NCBI RefSeq assembly: GCF_900129705.1
Contig: NZ_FQWO01000012.1
Location: 83,221-147,220 of the forward strand
Reading direction: 5' to 3'
DNA: 64,000 nt
Source of the DNA: Flavobacterium granuli
Lineage (GTDB): Bacteria > Bacteroidota > Bacteroidia > Flavobacteriales > Flavobacteriaceae
Both the position numbers and the translations under genes were made by a program. Below, piece after piece: positions 52,927-60,863 of the stretch. Within the stretch, counting starts at the first letter, position 1. The number at the start of each line of letters is the position of its first letter. The notes beneath the pieces were generated by a model. It did not search any database and was not told the origin of the DNA. It worked only from the letters and a program-made list of their open reading frames with translations.

Positions 52927-54159
52927 TCATCTATTCTTCTCTTCAATCCACTTCGACATATACTTGGTGCTTTTCAAAGTGTGATGCTGCAGCAATTCCC
53001 CCATAAAATTATTCAACCGATGTTGCTTTATATTCGAAGCTAAAAACTCAATTTGCGTAGCGAAATCATCCTCAAACAACCTTCTTAAATAGCGTTGCGT
53101 CATTATTGCAATTCCATTTTTTTGAGCTTTCATCCAGGTATTTTTATCTTGGTATAATTGCACCGCTTTTTCAGCAAAAGATTGTGAATTATCTTCTATA
53201 AAACCACTCCAAGGCAATTCTCCATGCATCGATTCAGCCCCAATAGAAGTCGTAACACTTGGTGTTCCACATTGCATCGCTTCGAGTAATTTTCCTTTGA
53301 TTCCCGCCCCAAAACGCAAAGGAGCTAGAACCATACGAGTTTTTTGAACAACTTCTTGAGCATTTTCAGCACGACCATGAACTAAAAAACCTTCTTTTAA
53401 ATTATTCAATTGCAATACTTTTTGAGAAGGATAAGCACCGTAAATATTTAAAACTGCTTCAGGTAATTGCTTTTTAATTTGTAGCCAAATGGATTCTTTC
53501 AAATATTGAACGGCATTCCAATTCGGTTCATGATAAAAATTACCAATAAAAACAAAATCCGTTCTTTCTTCAAATGAAGGTAATTCATTCAAATTTGGTA
53601 TCTCATTAGAACCTAATAAAAGCGGCAAATAATACAACAGACTATGATCTATTTTAAAAACCGTCGTCAACAACTCCATTTCATATTCAGAAATCATTAA
53701 GGACAAATCACATCTTAAGATACTGGCAATTTCTCTCTTGGCCACTTCTTCTGTTAATAAATCACAAATTTCAAAAGTTCGTTTTTCTTTAAACGCTTTT
53801 TGTCTGGACAATCGCAAACAATGCAAATCTTCGGTATCTAAAATTCGCAACGCATCAGGACAATTTTCGGCAACACGCCAGCCAAATTGCTCCTCGATCA
53901 TAAAACGATCAAACAAAACAACAGAGGGATTTAGTTGCTTTATAAAGTCATCAAAACTAGAATTATTTAAAGCAATAGCAACTTTTTTAACTCCAAATTG
54001 ACTTAAATCGACCATAAAATCACTGTCTTGAGCTGGACTAGCAAAAGCAACTTTATAACCCTGTTCTTGGAACAAAGAAATCAATTGCATCATTCTTCCT
54101 CCAGCCGCCGAAGAATTGGGCTCAGGCCATACAAAACCAATTATTAAAAGCGATTGCAT
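52927..54159 (-). CDS. Glycosyltransferase, GT-B fold (family 4-like)
   Basis: Glycosyltransferase of 410 aa. I chose ATG at 54159 (MQSLLIIGFVWPEPNSSAAG), where the N-terminal Rossmann strand begins; the 54222 start only adds a nonconserved 21-residue tail. The C-terminal half has FIGNFYHEPNWNAVQYL, NIYGAYPSQKVLQL, VHGRAENAQEVV and the GT-B donor loop APLRFGAGIKGKLLEAMQCGTPSVTT. Donor and acceptor are unknown. It is convergent with pdhC and divergent from miaE. Confidence 0.88.
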   Translation of the reverse strand: MQSLLIIGFVWPEPNSSAAGGRMMQLISLFQEQGYKVAFASPAQDSDFMVDLSQFGVKKVAIALNNSSFDDFIKQLNPSVVLFDRFMIEEQFGWRVAENCPDALRILDTEDLHCLRLSRQKAFKEKRTFEICDLLTEEVAKREIASILRCDLSLMISEYEMELLTTVFKIDHSLLYYLPLLLGSNEIPNLNELPSFEERTDFVFIGNFYHEPNWNAVQYLKESIWLQIKKQLPEAVLNIYGAYPSQKVLQLNNLKEGFLVHGRAENAQEVVQKTRMVLAPLRFGAGIKGKLLEAMQCGTPSVTTSIGAESMHGELPWSGFIEDNSQSFAEKAVQLYQDKNTWMKAQKNGIAIMTQRYLRRLFEDDFATQIEFLASNIKQHRLNNFMGELLQHHTLKSTKYMSKWIEEKNR

Positions 54160-54166
54160 CAGATAT

Positions 54167-54202
54167 ATACCATTAAAAGTTATTATTGCAAAATAATGGT
54201 AT
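54167..54202. promoter_or_regulatory. 9-bp perfect inverted repeat between glycosyltransferase gene and miaE
   Basis: ATACCATTA (54167-54175) and TAATGGTAT (54194-54202) flank an 18-base spacer. It sits 7 bp upstream of the glycosyltransferase ATG and 76 bp before miaE, and could be an operator or leader hairpin for the minus-strand gene. Confidence 0.45.
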
Positions 54203-54250
54203 TTCAACGGCAATTCCTTCATTTATAACAAAAATAGACGATAAAAACAC

Positions 54251-54258
54251 TAATTTTG
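54251..54258 (+). promoter_or_regulatory. -7 element of miaE
   Basis: TAATTTTG, 20 bases before the ATG at 54279. It lies inside a longer in-frame reading from 54186, which therefore is not used. Confidence 0.5.
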
Positions 54259-54278
54259 CATCAAAAAATTTCAGGATT

Positions 54279-54860
54279 ATGTTAGGATTAAAATTAGTAA
54301 CAGACCCAAGATGGGTGAATATTGTAGAATCAAATATTGAAGAGATTTTAACGGACCACGCTTGGTGCGAACAAAAAGCCGCTTCTAATGCGATAAGTCT
54401 TATTACCCAAAATTCTGAAAAAGAAGAATTAGTTACTGAGCTAATGATTATTGCTCAGGAAGAAATAGATCATTTCAAAATGGTTCATGATCTTATCAAA
54501 GAAAGAGGACTTGTTTTTGGACGAGAACGTAAAGACAGCTACGTTAACGAACTTTTTAAATTCATGAAAAAAGACGGAAGTCGTAATGATGCCTTGTGTG
54601 AGCGTTTGCTTTTTTCGGCTATGATTGAAGCCAGAAGTTGTGAGCGTTTTAAAGTCCTATCAGAAAACATAAAAGATCCTGAATTAGCTAAATTTTACCG
54701 CGATTTAATGATTAGTGAAGCGGGACATTACACGACCTTTTTAGGTTTTGCTAAAAAATATGCTGATCATGTTGACGTAGATAAACGTTGGAAAGAATGG
54801 ATTGAGTTTGAAACATCTATCATTGTTAATTACGGTAAAAACGAAACCGTTCACGGTTAA
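54279..54860 (+). CDS. miaE: tRNA-(ms2io6A)-hydroxylase MiaE
   Basis: Non-heme diiron hydroxylase, 193 aa, which hydroxylates the isopentenyl group of ms2i6A37 in tRNAs. The ferritin-like four-helix core carries iron-binding Glu/His residues in HAWCEQKAASNAI, AQEEIDHFKMVHDLI and MISEAGHYTTF. I chose ATG at 54279 (MLGLKLVTDPRWVNIVE). The AsmA-like gene follows after 52 bp on the same strand. Confidence 0.93.
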   Translation: MLGLKLVTDPRWVNIVESNIEEILTDHAWCEQKAASNAISLITQNSEKEELVTELMIIAQEEIDHFKMVHDLIKERGLVFGRERKDSYVNELFKFMKKDGSRNDALCERLLFSAMIEARSCERFKVLSENIKDPELAKFYRDLMISEAGHYTTFLGFAKKYADHVDVDKRWKEWIEFETSIIVNYGKNETVHG

Positions 54861-54912
54861 ATTCCTTTTTATCTAAACGCTCTTATATATTTCCCAAACA
54901 ACAACAGTCTTT

Positions 54913-57636
54913 ATGCCATCGAAAAAAAATATTTTCTTTAAAACCTTGAAATACATAGGTTTCTTTATTGCAACAATACTGGTTTTAATGATTGCAACTC
55001 CATATTTCTTTTCGGATAAAATTAATACGGAAATCAAAAAAATTGCTAATGAAAAACTAAACGCAAAACTAGATTATTCCAGTTTCAATGTGTCTTTTTT
55101 TCATCACTTTCCATCACTAACAGTAACATTAAATGACTTTAATCTCAACGGTTCAGCACCCTATGAGAATGAAAAATTAATTACTGCAAAAGAAGTCTCA
55201 TTTGGAATAAATATTTCGAGTCTTATATTTAGCAAAGCCATAAAAATTGATGAAATCTTCTTGTCCAAATCTTTTATTAATGTAAAAGTAAACAAAGATG
55301 GATTTGCTAATTATAACGTATATAAATCCGAAACAAAAACAACAGAAAAAAAACAAGAAGACAGCGCTTTAAAACTAGAAAAAATTGTAATCGAAAACAG
55401 CCAAATCGTTTATGATGATTTATCTACTAAGCTGCATTTAGACATTTTTGGATTTAATTACTTAGGAAAAGGGGATTTGAGTAAAGCGGTTTTTGATTTA
55501 TACTCGAAAGCAAAAATTGACAAACTGAATCTTCTGTATGAAAACGAGCCTTATTTGATGAATAAAAAGGTAAATGCCAATTTAATTACTAAAATAAATA
55601 CCAACTCACTTTCTCTACTTTTTGAACAAAACGATTTAAAAATAAATAATCTTCTGGTCGATTTCAAAGGTAAATTTGATTTCCTCAAAGAGGGTTACAA
55701 CATGGATTTTATTCTGAAAGCGGTCAACAGTAATCTGAATGATCTTTTCACCGCCTTTCCACCAAAGTACATCACTTGGCTTAACAAAACGGACTTAAGA
55801 GGAAAGACGGACTTTCTTTTAACTTTAAAGGGAAATTATATTGCTTCAGCACAAATTGCTCCTGAACTTAATCTCGATTTAAAAATAAAAGAAGGCTTTG
55901 TAAACTACAATAAAAGTACAACACCGGTAACGAACCTAAATTTAGATTTTTCGACCAAATTACCTTCTCTTAATCCGGAACTTCTGATTATGGATCTGAA
56001 GAATCTATCCTTGAATATTGACAAAGACTATTTAAAAACTAAAATCTTTAGCAAAGGAACCAGCATTCCGGAAATCGATGCTATTCTAGATACTAAGATC
56101 GATTTAGAAAAACTAAACCGAGCTATTGGAATTCCTGATTTAGAACTAAAAGGAATGCTAATCGCCAATGGAAAAGCCAAAGGAAAATTCGATCAAAAAA
56201 ATGGTCTTTTTCCAGTGACAGATGCTGTACTTAACTTAAAAAATGGATATCTAAAAACAAAATACTATCCAAACCCAATTACAAATATTGAAGTTGTTTC
56301 AACTATTTCCAACACAAAAGGAACCTTTGATGATTTAAAAGTGATAACAAAACCGGCGCAATTCACTTTTGAAGGCAATCCTGTTTTTGTAGAGGCTGAT
56401 TTAAGTAACTTCAACGATCTCAGCTACGATATTGCAGCCAAAGGAACCTTAGCTATTGGTAAAATCTACCAAGTTTTTTCTCAAAAAGGTCTCGATGTTA
56501 AGGGTTTTATTAAAGCCGACTTAGCTTTGAAAGGAAAACAAAGCGATGCCGAAAAAGGAAATTATTCAAAACTTAAAAATAGTGGAACGTTAGAAATACG
56601 CAACATAGAATTAGCTTCTGAATATTTGCCAAAAACATTTCTTATCAAGGAAGGAATTTTCAAATTCAATAATGACAAGATGCGTTTCAATACCTTCTTA
56701 GCTTCCTATGGTCAATCTGATTTTAAAATGAATGGGTATTTACAAAATGTATTTAATTTTATAGCAGTAAAAAACGGCGTTTTAAAAGGTTCTTTTACCC
56801 TGAATTCTAAATATATTAATGCCGATGAATTCATGTCGAGCACTGTTACAAATTCAACCGAAGCCAGCCAAGCAACCGCAGTGAAAGGAGTTATCGTAAT
56901 CCCTACTAATCTTGATTTACAATTTCAAGCCAATGCGCAAAAAATAGACTTTAACGAACTTAAACTCAAAGACGCTAAAGGAACATTGAAAATGAAAAAC
57001 GGCTTACTTAGCATGCAAAACACCGGCTTTAACTTGATAGGTTGCAATGTAGCTATGGATGCTAATTATAAAAGTAACACTACTAAAAAAGCAGAATTTG
57101 ATTACCACATTAAGGCAACTGATTTTGATATCAAAAGAGCTTATAACGAAGTAAAACTTTTCAGAGAAATGGCTAGCGCCGCTGAAAAAGCGCAAGGAAT
57201 TGTATCCTTAGATTATAATCTAAAAGGCAGACTGAATGCAAATATGGAACCGATACTTCCCTCTTTGGCAGGAAGCGGAGTGATTTCTGTAAAAAATATC
57301 AAACTATACGGAATGAAAATGTTTAGTACCGTGGCTAAAAAAACAGAAGTTGACGAAATAAAAAATCCAGAAATAAATAAAGTAGACATCAAAAGCTCAA
57401 TCAAAAATAATATAATAACATTAGAAAGATTCAAGTTTAAGTTTGCCGGATTCAGGCCAAGAATAGAAGGAACAACGAGCTTAGACGGAAAACTAAACTT
57501 AAAAATGAGATTGGGACTACCTCCTTTAGGAATTATTGGAGTACCATTGCTTATCACCGGAAATAAAGACAATCCCAAAGTAAAAATCGGCAGAAAATCA
57601 GAGGATTTAGTAGAAACAGAAGACAGCTCAGATTAA
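54913..57636 (+). CDS. AsmA-like family protein
   Basis: Large envelope protein of 907 aa with an N-terminal transmembrane anchor (about 12-31, YIGFFIATILVLMIATPYFF) and an AsmA N-terminal domain (NAKLDYSSFNVSFFHHFPSL, then ISLNDFNLNG-like repeats). The remainder is repetitive beta-rich, and the AsmA C-terminal region is about 640-870 (GVIVIPTNLDLQFQANAQKI, IEGTTSLDGKLNLKMRLGLPPLG). AsmA/TamB/YhdP relatives form bridge-like grooves for phospholipid transport to the outer membrane; a similar role is inferred. Located near miaE with no partner gene. Confidence 0.88.
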   Translation: MPSKKNIFFKTLKYIGFFIATILVLMIATPYFFSDKINTEIKKIANEKLNAKLDYSSFNVSFFHHFPSLTVTLNDFNLNGSAPYENEKLITAKEVSFGINISSLIFSKAIKIDEIFLSKSFINVKVNKDGFANYNVYKSETKTTEKKQEDSALKLEKIVIENSQIVYDDLSTKLHLDIFGFNYLGKGDLSKAVFDLYSKAKIDKLNLLYENEPYLMNKKVNANLITKINTNSLSLLFEQNDLKINNLLVDFKGKFDFLKEGYNMDFILKAVNSNLNDLFTAFPPKYITWLNKTDLRGKTDFLLTLKGNYIASAQIAPELNLDLKIKEGFVNYNKSTTPVTNLNLDFSTKLPSLNPELLIMDLKNLSLNIDKDYLKTKIFSKGTSIPEIDAILDTKIDLEKLNRAIGIPDLELKGMLIANGKAKGKFDQKNGLFPVTDAVLNLKNGYLKTKYYPNPITNIEVVSTISNTKGTFDDLKVITKPAQFTFEGNPVFVEADLSNFNDLSYDIAAKGTLAIGKIYQVFSQKGLDVKGFIKADLALKGKQSDAEKGNYSKLKNSGTLEIRNIELASEYLPKTFLIKEGIFKFNNDKMRFNTFLASYGQSDFKMNGYLQNVFNFIAVKNGVLKGSFTLNSKYINADEFMSSTVTNSTEASQATAVKGVIVIPTNLDLQFQANAQKIDFNELKLKDAKGTLKMKNGLLSMQNTGFNLIGCNVAMDANYKSNTTKKAEFDYHIKATDFDIKRAYNEVKLFREMASAAEKAQGIVSLDYNLKGRLNANMEPILPSLAGSGVISVKNIKLYGMKMFSTVAKKTEVDEIKNPEINKVDIKSSIKNNIITLERFKFKFAGFRPRIEGTTSLDGKLNLKMRLGLPPLGIIGVPLLITGNKDNPKVKIGRKSEDLVETEDSSD

Positions 57637-57721
57637 TTTTTACTCTAGTCAATCATGAACATGAACAATCCCGTTTATTTAATTTAAATCCGTTTTAAAA
57701 TATAAATTAAAACGCTTATAA

Positions 57722-57754
57722 AAAAAATGGATGCTCAAAAAGCATCCATTTTTT
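57722..57754. terminator. Terminator between the AsmA-like and OmpA genes
   Basis: A 13-bp stem AAAAATGGATGCT/AGCATCCATTTTT with T-tracts on both strands; convergent genes share it. Confidence 0.9.
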
Positions 57755-57768
57755 TTATTAAATAACCG

Positions 57769-59898
57769 TTACAGGCTTTTAATCACAAACTCACTGCGTC
57801 TATTAAGCTCGTGTTGCTCCTCTGTACAAGATTCGCTTGGTTCACATTTTATAATCTGAACGCTTTCCCCATATCCTTTTGCAAAAATTCTCGATTTAGG
57901 AATCCCTTGGCTTATGAAATATTCCCTTGTTGATTGTGCTCTATTGGAAGAAAGATTCATATTATACTTCGCATTGCCTCTATTATCCGTATGGGAACCT
58001 ATTTCAACAACCATTTCGGGATATTTCTTCATCAGCTCAATAACTCGATTTAAAATTGGTTTTGACTCTTTTCGAATATACCATAAATCATAATCAAAAT
58101 AGATTGGGTCAGTTTTGATAACGAGGCGATCTTTGACTTTCACTACGTCCTTTTCAGCTGCCACAATTTGCTCAACTTTTTCTTTTTTCTTTATTTCCGC
58201 TATCTCCATTTCTTTCTTTGCGGCAATTTCTTTGTCTTTTTTAGCTTTTAGAGCTAAGGCCAATGCTTCTTTTTTCTTTTGTTCGGCTTCCGCTAATTCC
58301 TCATTTTTCTTTTTCTGCAGCGCTAGTTGTTCTTCCTTTTTTATAGCTGTCATCGATCGTAAAGCCAGTGCAACTGCATTATTTTTATTTCTTTCTTTAC
58401 CAATTCTAACCGTTTTAGAATCTTTTGTATAATTTTCTTTAGATGCAAAAACAGAATAAGCAGTTTCACAATCTGCATTGAAACTAAATTTCCCGTCATC
58501 AGAAGTTAAAACTCTTTGAATTTCAACTCTATCCGAATTTTCTAAAATAACCAAGGTATTAACCAAAGGAAGCTTTGTATCCACGTCCGTGACAACTCCT
58601 GCTATAAATTGCATACAATCTTCAATAAGCAATCGCTTGGTTTCTTTCAATTCATAAATATCATCATTCCCTTTTCCTCCTGGTCTGTTCGAAGCGAAAA
58701 ATCCCAGTTTAGAATCAGAATCAATATTAAAAGAAAAATCATCATAACCGCTATTTATCGGAAGCCCTATGTTTAAAGGATCCGAAAACGACTCATTTTG
58801 CATTTCCGAAACAAAAACATCCAATGATCCATATCCTACATGACCGTCAGATGAAAAATATAATTTATTGTCTTTCGAGACAAAAGGAAACTGTTCTTTT
58901 CTATTGGTATTTATTTTATCTCCTAAATTGATTGGATCTCCATAAGCTGATCCAATTATTTTAACGCTAAAAATATCAAATGAACCCAATGTTCCCGGCA
59001 TATCTGAGGAGAAATACAATGTTTTTTCATCACTACTCAAAGCAGGATGCTCAACAGAATAATTATCGCTATTAAAAGGAAGCGACACAATATTAGTCCA
59101 TTTTCCATCTACAAGTTCGGCCTTAAAAACACCTAAGTTAGATATCTTGTCTGCATTTTTAGCTCTTTTTCCGTTTTTATAGTTGTTTCTGGTAAAGTAG
59201 ATTGTTTTACCGTCTTTCGTGAAAACCGCATTCGCCTCATGCATCGAAGTATTTAATTCATCCGATAAATAATTCACAATAGAATCACTTGATTTTACAT
59301 TTTCGAATGGAATTGCAAGTAAATCCAGATAAGGTTCGTTATTCCATTTGTAGATTTTATCAAATAAACCAGACTTCTTTTTTACTCCTGAAAAAACCAA
59401 ATTCTGATCCATTCTCACTGCGCCAAACTCAGAATTTTCGGTGTTTAACGCAAGATTCTTTATTTCGAATCGGTTTCCTATTGCCGTTATATTTTCAAGT
59501 ACTTTAATTTCTTTTTCAAAAACGGCTAAGGCTTGTTGGTTATTTGATTTTAGCAATAAATCACGGCTAACTTTATTTGCTTCTTCATAATTTCCAGCCG
59601 CTTTCAAAGTATTTGAATACCTAAAGTGATATTCCTCTCCCAAATCATTGCTAAACCTCGAAATTAGTCGACTGTAGAGTCTTTGGGCATTTGCATAATC
59701 ATTGGTAAAATAATAGGAATCTGCCAGATTTTTCAATGCTTCAAAAGAACTATTCCTCTGAATATAATTTTCATATAAGGGGATTGCCTCACTATAATAA
59801 GTTTTGTCAAAAAAGCGTTTGGCTCTTTGCAAATCTTGTCCTTGAGCGGATATAAGTTGTATCGAAAATACGACGATGAGGAGAAATATTCTTTTCAT
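57769..59898 (-). CDS. OmpA family protein with TPR and PD40-like repeats (T9SS-associated)
   Basis: Outer-membrane-associated protein of 709 aa. I chose ATG at 59898 (signal peptide MKRIFLLIVVFSIQLISAQ); the longer start overlaps the SprF-like gene. TPR-type helices occupy about 20-150. PD40/beta-propeller strands follow (about 180-420: HPALSSDEKTLYFSSDMPG, FPFVSKDNKLYFSSDG). A carboxypeptidase-regulatory-like domain is about 430-520. A Lys/Glu/Ala coiled coil is about 530-600. The OmpA peptidoglycan-binding domain is C-terminal (EIGSHTDNRGNAKYNMNLS). Similar proteins, such as P. gingivalis PorE, anchor T9SS parts to peptidoglycan. It is last in a three-gene set. Confidence 0.9.
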   Translation of the reverse strand: MKRIFLLIVVFSIQLISAQGQDLQRAKRFFDKTYYSEAIPLYENYIQRNSSFEALKNLADSYYFTNDYANAQRLYSRLISRFSNDLGEEYHFRYSNTLKAAGNYEEANKVSRDLLLKSNNQQALAVFEKEIKVLENITAIGNRFEIKNLALNTENSEFGAVRMDQNLVFSGVKKKSGLFDKIYKWNNEPYLDLLAIPFENVKSSDSIVNYLSDELNTSMHEANAVFTKDGKTIYFTRNNYKNGKRAKNADKISNLGVFKAELVDGKWTNIVSLPFNSDNYSVEHPALSSDEKTLYFSSDMPGTLGSFDIFSVKIIGSAYGDPINLGDKINTNRKEQFPFVSKDNKLYFSSDGHVGYGSLDVFVSEMQNESFSDPLNIGLPINSGYDDFSFNIDSDSKLGFFASNRPGGKGNDDIYELKETKRLLIEDCMQFIAGVVTDVDTKLPLVNTLVILENSDRVEIQRVLTSDDGKFSFNADCETAYSVFASKENYTKDSKTVRIGKERNKNNAVALALRSMTAIKKEEQLALQKKKNEELAEAEQKKKEALALALKAKKDKEIAAKKEMEIAEIKKKEKVEQIVAAEKDVVKVKDRLVIKTDPIYFDYDLWYIRKESKPILNRVIELMKKYPEMVVEIGSHTDNRGNAKYNMNLSSNRAQSTREYFISQGIPKSRIFAKGYGESVQIIKCEPSESCTEEQHELNRRSEFVIKSL

Positions 59899-59908
59899 AT
59901 TTGCTTTT

Positions 59909-60835
59909 TTAGAAAAATCTCGGTGATTTATCATACCCTTTACTTAATAAATCTAAATTAAAAAGTATAAAAACTTCGTGTGTCCCTGAATTAAATTGTC
60001 CCAGATTAGAAATGGTATAATCATAAGCGTAGCCCACTCTGACAGCTGGAGTAACTTTTATGTTCATCAAAGCACTTACGGCATCGTCAAATCTATAAGA
60101 TGCGCCAAATTCAAATTTTTCATTATACAAAACATTGGCAGAAAGATCTAAAGTTACCGGAGCTCCTTTGACAAACTTCGACATAAAAGCAGGTTTTAAC
60201 TTGAATGAATCCGACAAGGTAAATACATAACCTCCGGTAAAAAAAGCATGTATATTTTCTGAACCATAATCACTAATACCTGAACGTTTTTCGATGTGTT
60301 TTGAATTAAGCAAATTGGGTGCAGATAATCCAACATAATAGTCATCTGTAAAATAATAAGCCCCAACACCAATATTAGGTTTTAAGAAATCAATATCTTC
60401 AAAAGCAAAATCCGTTGATGTGCTCTCAAACTTAAAACCGTTAAAATTAGTTTGCATGGAAGTAAGCCCTGCTTTTAGCCCTAAAGAAAGTCTATGATTG
60501 TTATTAAATTGAAGTACGTATGCAAAATCTGCTGAAAAATTGTTCTCTTTTTTGGCTCCATCTCCAATATCATCAGAGATCAATGAAAACCCTAATTCAA
60601 CTTTTTTATTTACTGGCATGTGTCCAAAAAGAGTCATCGTTTTTGGAGCCCCAACTGCACCAACCCATTGCGTTCTATATAAAACACCTATATCTAACAT
60701 AGATTGTGCTCCGGTAGCATAAGCCGGATTTACTACACTCATGTTGTACATATATTGTGTGTATTGTGGATCCTGTTGGGCGGAAGCATTTATCATAAAA
60801 AATAAAAAACTTACAAACAGTATTTTTTCTCTCAT
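59909..60835 (-). CDS. PorP/SprF family type IX secretion membrane protein
   Basis: Outer-membrane beta-barrel of 308 aa in the PorP/SprF family. A signal peptide covers about 1-19. N-terminal QQDPQYTQYMYNMSVVNPAYAT is diagnostic. In F. johnsoniae, SprF is needed for export of the type B cargo SprB; related proteins are encoded next to type B cargo genes. Here the upstream gene encodes such a cargo (28 bp away), and the OmpA/TPR gene follows after 10 bp, so cargo and dedicated helper are in one operon. Confidence 0.93.
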   Translation of the reverse strand: MREKILFVSFLFFMINASAQQDPQYTQYMYNMSVVNPAYATGAQSMLDIGVLYRTQWVGAVGAPKTMTLFGHMPVNKKVELGFSLISDDIGDGAKKENNFSADFAYVLQFNNNHRLSLGLKAGLTSMQTNFNGFKFESTSTDFAFEDIDFLKPNIGVGAYYFTDDYYVGLSAPNLLNSKHIEKRSGISDYGSENIHAFFTGGYVFTLSDSFKLKPAFMSKFVKGAPVTLDLSANVLYNEKFEFGASYRFDDAVSALMNIKVTPAVRVGYAYDYTISNLGQFNSGTHEVFILFNLDLLSKGYDKSPRFF

Positions 60836-60863
60836 TTGAAGATTCTTTTAAAGTATTAATCGA

